Below are positions 25,528-32,609 of a DNA stretch of 64,000 nucleotides, piece by piece; the stretch's first letter is position 1, and every line of letters begins with the position of its first letter. The stretch spans positions 1-64,000 of the forward strand of contig CAMNTQ010000005.1 of NCBI GenBank assembly GCA_946558695.1. Reading direction: 5' to 3'. Source of the stretch: an uncultured Lachnospiraceae bacterium (GTDB lineage Bacteria > Bacillota > Clostridia > Lachnospirales > Lachnospiraceae). Made by a program: the position numbers and the translations under genes. The notes beneath the pieces are model-generated. The model was not told the origin of the DNA, did not search any database, and saw nothing but the letters and a program-made list of their open reading frames with translations.

Positions 25528-28122
25528 ATGGAGAATAATATGAAAAGAAAGCGTATAAGAAGTCCCAGAAGTACTTTATTTCTTTCTATTATATTAGTTT
25601 TTTGCATTTTAGGAGCAATCGTTTTTTCGGTCGCAAAAAAGATATCGGCAGAAATGTCCATGTCAGCAATACACAATCTAAATGCCAGTCTTGACTTGAT
25701 TAAAAATACAATTGAATCGATTCTAGTCAAAGAAACGGAATTTCAGATGCTGATCGCCCAGGAAATCGCTTCTTCAGGCGATCCTTATGAATTTATCCGT
25801 TCCTATGAAAGCAACCGTACAATGGTTAAGATGTCGATCATACTTTCCGGCGAAACAGAAGGTATTTCCAGCACAGGAGAAATATTCTCAGAAGAAGATC
25901 TGGATTTTTCTTTTGGAAAAACAGTAAATGAACTGCCCCTCTCCCAATCTTACCTTAACAATATGGGAACATGGGCATATACTATGAAATGTCCTGTTAT
26001 AGATAACGGCAAAGAAATCGCTACGCTTTATGTTGAATATATCTTCGACTCTTTTGAAGACGCATTGCCGGACGGATTCTACAATAACAGCGCCCTGCTT
26101 TACATTATGGATACGAAAAGCCAGCGGCTTGTATTAAATCCTACCGGAATGGGAGAACGAAATGCCGGGCATCTGAATCTGAAAAATTTCTACCGGGCGA
26201 ATAATATTCTCGAGGACTCTCTGCAGGCGGAGATTTCTGAAAGTATCCGGACAGGGGATAACATCATGTTCTACCATGACATCCAGAATAAAAATTCCCT
26301 GATCTATATGTGGGCTGTGAATGACGGGGCCGTCTATCTCATCGGTTATGTACCGATAGAAGCAATCCAGCAGGAAGGGCGTACCGTAAGCCAGAATATT
26401 CTTATTGTTGTACTGATTATGCTGGCAGCTTTTCTGCTCTGCTGTATTCTGTATTATTTCAGCAGAAGAGAAGACGATAAGATACGCCAGGAGCGGGAAG
26501 CAGAACGCGAGATCCATAACAAACAATTGGCGGAAGCGCTGCAGGCAGCGCAAATCGCCAGCAATTCCAAGACGACATTCCTTTCAAATATGTCGCACGA
26601 TATCCGCACTCCGATGAATGCTATTCTCGGATTTACCACATTGCTTGAAAAGGATGCCGATAATTCTGCAAAAGTAAGGGAATATACAAGAAAGATCACC
26701 TCAGCCGGCCAGCATCTGCTCAGCCTGATTAACGATGTGTTAGATGTGTCCAAAATCGAAAGCGGAAAGGTTGTACTTACCATCGGAGAATTTACACTAA
26801 ATAATCTTGTGTCTTCTGTCGATGCGATCTTCCGTCCCATGGCTAAGGAAAAATCACAGAACTTTTACGTGTCCGTAACAGACATTGAACACGAGTATGT
26901 GGAAGGCGACGAGACAAGAATCAACCAGATCCTGATCAATCTGATTTCTAATGCGATAAAATACACCCCGGAAAACGGAAATATCTGGTTTCGTATTATC
27001 GGGCTTCCGCAGCGCTCCAATCAGTTTGAACATATCCGGATCGAAGTTGAGGATGACGGTTACGGCATGACGCCAGAATACTTAGAGACGATATTTGACG
27101 CATTTACCCGGGCGGAAAATAGTACGACCAACAAAATACAGGGTACCGGACTTGGCATGGCCATTACAAAAAGCATTGTAGAGCTGATGGGCGGCACGAT
27201 AGATGTCTTCAGCGAAATCGATAAAGGGACACTCTTTCGGGTAGATTTGCAGCTTCGTATACCCGGCGGCCGTTCGGACGCGGCATTCTGGATCGACAAC
27301 AGCATTTCCCGGATTCTGGCAGTAGATGACGACGCTGAAATACGCTGGAATATCCAAATGCTTATGAACGACACAGGCGTATGCGTAGACGCCGCACTTT
27401 CCGGCGAAGATGCACTGCTGATGTTACAAGACAAGGACACAAATTACGATGTTATCCTGCTGGACTGGAACCTGCCGGCAATGAATGGAACCGAGACAGC
27501 AGACAGACTCCGCAGAATTATTCCGGACTCCGTCCCGATACTGTTTTTGTATGACGGGGATGAGGTACCGGGAGAACTGCACTCTATACAAAATGCAGGC
27601 TTTCTTGCAAAACCCTTTTTTGTATCTGCTTTTAAGGAAGCGCTTCTCAAAATACAGTCAAAACCAACGGATCAAACATTTATGCCGGAATCAGACGAGG
27701 AGAGCTGTCTTTGCGGACTTCATTTTCTTGTCGCAGAGGACAATGACATTAACGCCGAAATTTTGTCAGAGCTTTTAGAAATTGAAAAGGCCACCTGTGA
27801 AATCGCGGAAAACGGGCGGTTTGCGTTGGAACGATTTACCAACGCCGCTATGAATGAATTTGATGCCATTCTTATGGATGTCCAAATGCCGGTTATGAAC
27901 GGTTACGAAGCCACAAGAAAGATTCGGGAACTAAAACGGCCGGATGCGCGGAACATCCCGATTATTGCCATGACAGCAAACGCTTTCGCGGAAGATGTCA
28001 AGGAAGCCATAGATGCAGGGATGAATGCCCATATAGCCAAACCAATTGACATGGAACTTCTGAAAAAAACAATAAAGCAGTATATTCATTACCAGCCAGC
28101 AACAGAAAGGAGCAAAACATGA
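25528..28122 (+). CDS. Cache-type hybrid sensor kinase with two receiver domains
   Basis: Membrane sensor. TM1 (about 17-37) and TM2 (about 291-311) flank a roughly 250-residue extracellular region that looks like a double-Cache sensor. Then come HisKA with H357 in SNMSHDIRTPMNAILGF, an ATPase domain (NLISNAIKYT near 471, GTGLGMAITKSIVELMGG near 539), REC1 (about 595-710, D646) and REC2 (about 732-850, D784). REC2 keeps the switch threonine (MTANAF); REC1 has FLYDGD there, so it may be non-canonical. There is no Hpt or DNA-binding output, so the phosphoryl acceptor is elsewhere. The ATG at 25540 has the better ribosome site (GGATGGAG) and may be the true start. Its stop overlaps the next start by 4 nt (ATGA). 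Confidence 0.88.
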   Translation: MENNMKRKRIRSPRSTLFLSIILVFCILGAIVFSVAKKISAEMSMSAIHNLNASLDLIKNTIESILVKETEFQMLIAQEIASSGDPYEFIRSYESNRTMVKMSIILSGETEGISSTGEIFSEEDLDFSFGKTVNELPLSQSYLNNMGTWAYTMKCPVIDNGKEIATLYVEYIFDSFEDALPDGFYNNSALLYIMDTKSQRLVLNPTGMGERNAGHLNLKNFYRANNILEDSLQAEISESIRTGDNIMFYHDIQNKNSLIYMWAVNDGAVYLIGYVPIEAIQQEGRTVSQNILIVVLIMLAAFLLCCILYYFSRREDDKIRQEREAEREIHNKQLAEALQAAQIASNSKTTFLSNMSHDIRTPMNAILGFTTLLEKDADNSAKVREYTRKITSAGQHLLSLINDVLDVSKIESGKVVLTIGEFTLNNLVSSVDAIFRPMAKEKSQNFYVSVTDIEHEYVEGDETRINQILINLISNAIKYTPENGNIWFRIIGLPQRSNQFEHIRIEVEDDGYGMTPEYLETIFDAFTRAENSTTNKIQGTGLGMAITKSIVELMGGTIDVFSEIDKGTLFRVDLQLRIPGGRSDAAFWIDNSISRILAVDDDAEIRWNIQMLMNDTGVCVDAALSGEDALLMLQDKDTNYDVILLDWNLPAMNGTETADRLRRIIPDSVPILFLYDGDEVPGELHSIQNAGFLAKPFFVSAFKEALLKIQSKPTDQTFMPESDEESCLCGLHFLVAEDNDINAEILSELLEIEKATCEIAENGRFALERFTNAAMNEFDAILMDVQMPVMNGYEATRKIRELKRPDARNIPIIAMTANAFAEDVKEAIDAGMNAHIAKPIDMELLKKTIKQYIHYQPATERSKT

Positions 28123-29447
28123 AAAATAATACAGCAAAACACTGCTTTCAAAAAACATCGGCGGCTCTTTTGACCATTATTATGACTTGCCTTCTGGTTT
28201 CCTGCACAGACAAGCCCGAGGCAAGCCATAATCTTGCTTCAGATGAGACAGAAGGGAAAAAAGTCGTCAATCTTTTCGGTCCGATGGAGAAATCAAAACC
28301 CAATGCTACAAATGTCTCAAGAAGTGCATTTGACCGCACAATAGAACTGGCAGAAAAAGAGCTTGAGTTGACCGTGAAGTACAGAACCTATACTGCAGAA
28401 AACTATCAGGAAAAAACTTACGATGAGGTCGCTCTTGACAGGATACGCAGTCATATGGATGATCTCTATCTGTTGAATCCGGATACCATCCTAGTAACGG
28501 GTTCAGAAGGAAAGCTTATGGATCTGTCCGGACTTGACTGTGTGAATAATCTACGGGATATTGTAAAAACGGCCAATACCATTGACGGAAAGTTAGTCGC
28601 TATCCCCCAGGAAATCGCAGCTTACGGTCTGTTCGTCAATAAAGATATGTTTGACAGATACAAATTAAAGCTTCCCAATACACCGGAGGAATTCTTAGAA
28701 TGCTGCCGGGTATTCAAGGAGAACGGTATTGAGACTCCCGTCGGCGCAAACCGATGGTGGCTGGAAACTTTCGTCTTCGCCCAAGGCTATGCCGATCTTT
28801 ATAACGGCGGCAGCACCGAAGCAGAAATCAAGGCTCTTAACAAGGGCGAGACTAAGTACAGTGATTATATGCGGCCGGGATTTGAGTTTTTAAAAGAACT
28901 GATTGATAAAGGTTATATTGATGCCAAAACGGCTTATACCTACGAAGCAATAGAAGGAGAAGGACCCGACTTCCTCGCGCAGAAGACCCCTATTGTCATG
29001 GCATACTGGAGCGCGGCGAATGCTGAGACCGCCTACGGCAAACCGGACTTTAACCTGCAGGTCATAGGTTTCCCAAGCAAGCTTGGACAGATGCCTGTCA
29101 TCCCCATCACCGGTTACGGTGTCTGTACAGAAGCAGAAAACTTGGATGACTCACTGAAAGTTCTGGATGTTATACTTTCTGATGAAGCTCTCCAGTTATA
29201 TACGGAAACCAACAAGGTCATCTCCCCGTCAAAAAATGTGGAAGTAGACTGTATACCCGCATTAAAGCCGCTGAATGACAGAATTAAAGAGAATGTCTAT
29301 GTACTGGGTTCCAATGCAAGCATGAACGTAGAGCAGTGGGGCAACACGTGCCTTATCGTGAGAGATCTGTTAAACGGCGCAACGGTAGATGAATGCATGG
29401 CACGCTTTGATAAACTTCAGGAAGAAGCTTTGAACAAAACAAAATAA
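28119..29447 (+). CDS. Extracellular solute-binding lipoprotein coupled to the hybrid kinase
   Basis: Family 1 (carbohydrate-type) solute-binding protein. A signal peptide ends in the lipobox LLVSC with C29 as the lipidated residue. The mature domain has typical elements such as KLVAIPQEIAAYGLFVNKDMFDRYKLKLPNTPEEFLECC and a C-terminal helix bundle. Translation is coupled to the kinase through ATGA. No permease or ATPase gene follows; the transcript ends at a strong terminator. It may therefore present a ligand to the kinase rather than feed a transporter, although sharing a permease encoded elsewhere cannot be excluded. Ligand unknown. Confidence 0.82.
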   Translation: MKNNTAKHCFQKTSAALLTIIMTCLLVSCTDKPEASHNLASDETEGKKVVNLFGPMEKSKPNATNVSRSAFDRTIELAEKELELTVKYRTYTAENYQEKTYDEVALDRIRSHMDDLYLLNPDTILVTGSEGKLMDLSGLDCVNNLRDIVKTANTIDGKLVAIPQEIAAYGLFVNKDMFDRYKLKLPNTPEEFLECCRVFKENGIETPVGANRWWLETFVFAQGYADLYNGGSTEAEIKALNKGETKYSDYMRPGFEFLKELIDKGYIDAKTAYTYEAIEGEGPDFLAQKTPIVMAYWSAANAETAYGKPDFNLQVIGFPSKLGQMPVIPITGYGVCTEAENLDDSLKVLDVILSDEALQLYTETNKVISPSKNVEVDCIPALKPLNDRIKENVYVLGSNASMNVEQWGNTCLIVRDLLNGATVDECMARFDKLQEEALNKTK

Positions 29448-29461
29448 AACTATAAGAACTA

Positions 29462-29500
29462 AAGCAAGCATTAAATTTCATATTAATGCTTGCTTTTTTT
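29462..29500 (+). terminator. Intrinsic terminator after the solute-binding protein
   Basis: AAGCAAGCATTAA pairs perfectly with TTAATGCTTGCTT (13 bp, 8-nt loop) and is followed by T5 or more. Confidence 0.93.
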
Positions 29501-29586
29501 CACTTTCGGGTATAATATAGATATATGCTTAATATAGTTTTTAAAACTACATATCGTTATTATTATATATCAAGGAGGTATTTTGT

Positions 29587-30249
29587 ATGTCAAATACTAT
29601 CAATCACTATGTTAAAGATCCCGGAAGCGCAATCACCCATTTTATAGGTATGCTGATGGCTATATTCGCCGCTGTTCCCCTGATCATCAAGGCGGCCCAT
29701 GAGCCGGGGCGCATCTATCTTATTTCTATTATCATATATGCGGCAAGCCTGATTCTATTGTATGCGGCGAGCACTACTTATCATACCTTTAACCGCTCCG
29801 AAAGAGTTAATACGATTCTTAAAAAAATTGACCATATGATGATCAGCGTACTCATCGCCGGGAGCTACACTCCCATCTGTCTGCTCGTATTAGGCGGCAG
29901 CCGCGGATTGATACTCTTAACAATCGTATGGAGTTTCGCCATTGTCGGCATCTTGCTGAAAGCTTTCTGGGTATACTGCCCCCGCTGGGTATCTTCCGTA
30001 TTATATATCGGTATGGGCTGGACCTGCGTTCTGGCTTTTACACAGATTTTAAATTCCATGTCGACAGCGGCTTTTATCTGGCTTCTTGCCGGCGGTGTCA
30101 TCTACACTGCCGGCGGCGTCATCTATGCGCTTAAGCTCCCGATCTTCAATCTAAAACACAAAAATTTCGGAAGCCATGAAATCTTCCACCTGTTTGTTAT
30201 GGGCGGCAGTGCATGCCATTTTATTGTAATGTATGTGTTTGTCCTTTGA
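29587..30249 (+). CDS. Hemolysin III / PAQR family membrane protein
   Basis: Seven-helix HlyIII/PAQR (TrhA/YqfA-like) protein of 220 residues. The conserved metal-site pattern is present: the Ser/His region [12 protein letters not shown] (about 61), the aspartate in KKIDHMMI (about 82), and the C-terminal histidines in [22 protein letters not shown] (about 197-213). Relatives affect membrane homeostasis; haemolysis is not established for most. It has a consensus AAGGAGG ribosome site and a TATAAT at 29511-29516 as a likely -10. Its 3' end overlaps the convergent GIY-YIG gene by 29 bp. Confidence 0.85.
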   Translation: MSNTINHYVKDPGSAITHFIGMLMAIFAAVPLIIKAAHEPGRIYLISIIIYAASLILLYAASTTYHTFNRSERVNTILKKIDHMMISVLIAGSYTPICLLVLGGSRGLILLTIVWSFAIVGILLKAFWVYCPRWVSSVLYIGMGWTCVLAFTQILNSMSTAAFIWLLAGGVIYTAGGVIYALKLPIFNLKHKNFGSHEIFHLFVMGGSACHFIVMYVFVL

Positions 30250-30499
30250 TCTTTATAGATTGTTGTTCGATCAACTTTAATTTTTCCGGGCGGGACATAT
30301 GTTTGATCGCATATTCCCGTCTCATCGCTTCTGCCTTTGTATCAAATGCTTCCGAATACACCAGCTTCACCGGGCGGCGGCTTTTCGTATATTTGGCGCC
30401 CTTTCCCGCGTTGTGTACGGCAACTCTTTTTTTCAGGTCCGTCGTCCATCCAGTATAAAGACTTTTATCCCTGCATTCTACGATATAGATATAATTCAT
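30221..30499 (-). CDS. GIY-YIG nuclease family protein (UPF0213/YhbQ-like)
   Basis: Single-domain GIY-YIG protein of 92 residues. The motif reads [17 protein letters not shown] near residues 3-19 (YIV...YTG), with the catalytic arginine in [32 protein letters not shown] and the late glutamate in [16 protein letters not shown]. The start at 30499 has AGGTG about 7 nt upstream and gives the family length; the longer frame upstream has an atypical sequence. It is transcribed alone toward the hemolysin III gene. The cellular role of this small family is not settled. Confidence 0.85.
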   Translation of the reverse strand: MNYIYIVECRDKSLYTGWTTDLKKRVAVHNAGKGAKYTKSRRPVKLVYSEAFDTKAEAMRREYAIKHMSRPEKLKLIEQQSIKIKGQTHTLQ

Positions 30500-30665
30500 A
30501 TTCACACCTGTCATCTGTACTTTTGTCCTTGCTCGTCTAACCCTCTGATACTGCGGATCGCTATGCACTTTGCACTCCCATCATTATAAAACATCTGTCC
30601 TATCCCACACAAGATTTTCCGATGGAAAGGCGAAAAAGAATGCGGACCACTCCGCACGGCTTACA

Positions 30666-30708
30666 ATAAAAAACAGCCCGGCACATCAAATATTGCCGGA
30701 CTGCTGTT
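30666..30708 (-). terminator. Intrinsic terminator after the spoIIQ-like gene
   Basis: On the minus strand AACAGC-AGT-CCGGCA pairs with TGCCGGGCTGTT (12 bp plus a 3-nt bulge), followed by TTTTTT. It closes spoIID-spoIIQ. Confidence 0.85.
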
Positions 30709-30711
30709 TCT

Positions 30712-31506
30712 TTACTCTACCAGATAATCCATCGGATTGACCGGTTGTCCATCTTTTCTCATCTCAAAGTATACATTGCAGCCTTCTACGCTGTAATAGA
30801 TCGTCGGATCTCCAACATAACCAAGTATCGTCTTGCTGTCTACATAATCGCCCGTTTTTACTTCCACGTCATTTAGCTGCCCATAGAACAATTCGTATCC
30901 GCCGCCGATATCAACGTTCACTGTCGTTCCCGTCTCTGCCGTCTTATCGATAGACTTTACGATTCCCGGCGCGGATGAGATGATCTGATCACCCTTCTCC
31001 CCGGAAATCACCAGCGCCGGATTATACTTGAACTGATCCAGCGTAGAAAAATACACGGTCTTGTCCATGCTGTAATTCATGAGCAGCGTTCCCTCCACTG
31101 GCCACAAAAGCTTGCTTTCACTTGAAAAATTTACTGCATTACTTTTCCCAGCTGTCTGCTCTGTGCTTTTTTCCCGGCTGTCCTGCGTCTCTGTTTCCTG
31201 TTCCTCTTCTTCTGTCTCTTTCGTATCAACAGCTTCCAAAGGTTTGTTCAAAACCTCTTCTTCCTTTTCGTTGACAATCCGGTTCGTATTGGTCGGCTCT
31301 GACTTTTCTGTCTGTTCCTTCTGCTCCGGTTTCTTTGCCTGCGACAGTTCCATCTGCTCTATTTCCCGCTGTGATTCTCTGTAGTCCTTAAATGTATATG
31401 TTCCCACAATCGCAATTGCTGCTACAAAACACAACACTGCCGCGACGGCTGCTCCCCTGTTCTTTCTTTTTGGCTTAAATTTTGGAGTTTGCCTTTCATT
31501 CATCAT
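30712..31506 (-). CDS. SpoIIQ-like degenerate M23 (LytM) sporulation protein
   Basis: Membrane-anchored LytM-domain protein expected in the forespore membrane, part of the SpoIIQ-SpoIIIAH channel between mother cell and forespore. One TM helix (about 19-38) is followed by a long Glu/Lys/Thr-rich linker (about 45-125) and a LytM fold (about 140-264, ending YFEMRKDGQPVNPMDYLVE). The canonical HxxxD zinc motif is replaced by sequence without His, and the HxH strand reads NVYFE, so it should be catalytically dead, as in Bacillus SpoIIQ. I chose the ATG at 31506 with GAGG 8 nt upstream; a GTG at 31515 is inside that ribosome site. It follows spoIID by 72 nt. Confidence 0.85.
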   Translation of the reverse strand: MMNERQTPKFKPKRKNRGAAVAAVLCFVAAIAIVGTYTFKDYRESQREIEQMELSQAKKPEQKEQTEKSEPTNTNRIVNEKEEEVLNKPLEAVDTKETEEEEQETETQDSREKSTEQTAGKSNAVNFSSESKLLWPVEGTLLMNYSMDKTVYFSTLDQFKYNPALVISGEKGDQIISSAPGIVKSIDKTAETGTTVNVDIGGGYELFYGQLNDVEVKTGDYVDSKTILGYVGDPTIYYSVEGCNVYFEMRKDGQPVNPMDYLVE

Positions 31507-31578
31507 AATCACCACCTCTGACTCTATTTTTGCCAGATAGCGGCCGTCTTATTCTTACAAATACAATTAAATCAAACT

Positions 31579-32538
31579 TTACTCCGACGGACTCGACAAT
31601 ACAATATCCGTCACCTCTTTTATATCTGTTCCTTCAAAAAACCGCTCCAAAATTTCCTCATAACCGTCCCCTTTTTTCGCCGTCTCATTTGCCGTATTCT
31701 GGCTCATTCCCAGTCCATGTCCGACGCCTCTTGTCGTGATTCGAAGCTTCCCATTATATTTCTGCAAAGTAAAACAGCTTGATGCCAGATGATAATTTGT
31801 CCGGAATTCCTCCCCGCTTACCCTTTCCTTCCCAACTCTTACGCTCAGCACATATCCGGCTGTATCGCACTGTTCCACCTCCACGTCCATATCTTCAAGA
31901 GTGACTGTCTGTATCTGTTCCTCTGCTTCAATATCCAACGGACATTCCAGAATTTTTAAATAAGGATAAGATTCTCCGAGTACCTCCTTCCCGTCTCTGG
32001 TACTCCCGTTACTCAGCCGGAAAAACGGCGTGTTCGCAAGTTTTCCCTCATACATAAGCACTTGGCCTTCCGTACTGCGCCACGCATTCCTCAGTTTACT
32101 GTAATAGCGGGAATATTTTGTCACCCCCCACGCTTTCTCCATCTGCTTCTGGGTCCAAAAGGAGTCACTAAGTACCGTATCGCTTCCCTCTTTCTCAATC
32201 TTACGGTAAACATCTGTCCGTACCAACACTGCCTGAGCCTTCAGCATCTCTTTATGGTAATCAGGAAGTACCTCTTTTGCCATAATTCCGATACAGTAAT
32301 CTTCAATCGGAATCTCGACAATCTCACTTTGATCAGACGGCGTGTCCTTGTTCTCATTTTCCAGATTTTTATCGCCGATGTCTTCCGACTGACTTTCATC
32401 CAATCTCACTTTCACATACGTCCCGTCCACATGAGATGAAGCCGTGATGCTTGGCCCATTTATAAATACAGTTATTACATAAGGCAATAATACTATAATA
32501 ATCAGATAATACCCAAATTGTTTGAATCTCTGCCGCAT
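31579..32538 (-). CDS. spoIID: Stage II sporulation protein D
   Basis: Lytic transglycosylase of the engulfment (DMP) complex, degrading septal peptidoglycan in the mother cell. An N-terminal membrane anchor (about 9-27) precedes an acidic linker and the SpoIID domain: EDYCIGIMAKEVLPDYHKEMLKAQAVLVRT (with the catalytic glutamate), TEGQVLMYEGKLANTPFFRLSNGSTRDG, and RGVGHGLGMSQNTANETAKKG. The 319 residues match the family. Its start codon lies directly after a hairpin and U-run that also fit a glgP terminator and a sigma-E promoter. Confidence 0.94.
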   Translation of the reverse strand: MRQRFKQFGYYLIIIVLLPYVITVFINGPSITASSHVDGTYVKVRLDESQSEDIGDKNLENENKDTPSDQSEIVEIPIEDYCIGIMAKEVLPDYHKEMLKAQAVLVRTDVYRKIEKEGSDTVLSDSFWTQKQMEKAWGVTKYSRYYSKLRNAWRSTEGQVLMYEGKLANTPFFRLSNGSTRDGKEVLGESYPYLKILECPLDIEAEEQIQTVTLEDMDVEVEQCDTAGYVLSVRVGKERVSGEEFRTNYHLASSCFTLQKYNGKLRITTRGVGHGLGMSQNTANETAKKGDGYEEILERFFEGTDIKEVTDIVLSSPSE

Positions 32539-32568
32539 AAAAAAGCCCTCCCATACACTGTATGGGAG
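32539..32568 (-). terminator. Terminator-like hairpin after glgP that contains the spoIID ribosome site
   Basis: Minus strand: CTCCCATAC and GTATGGGAG form a perfect 9-bp stem with a 3-nt loop, then GGC and six T, ending at the spoIID ATG. It is about 40 nt after the glgP stop. The 3' arm plus the next bases (GGGAGGG) is the spoIID Shine-Dalgarno, so read-through transcripts from glgP would hide it. Confidence 0.75.
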
Positions 32569-32585
32569 AACTTCATTATTTATGC
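32557..32585 (-). promoter_or_regulatory. Candidate sigma-E promoter of spoIID
   Basis: Minus strand: GCATAAA (32579-32585), 14-nt spacer, CATACAGT (32557-32564). The -10 matches the sigma-E consensus CATACAnT exactly, and the -35 begins with the expected KMATA. The start point would fall near the 3' arm of the hairpin, leaving a leader of only about 15 nt that holds the ribosome site. Confidence 0.7.
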
Positions 32586-32609
32586 ATGATATCCTTATAT
32601 TTATATTCT

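Noticed and set aside
31507..31578. Sigma-F promoter for the spoIIQ-like gene
   Set aside because: A TGTATTT followed by GGCCGCTAT is present, but the -10 does not match the sigma-F consensus well enough.
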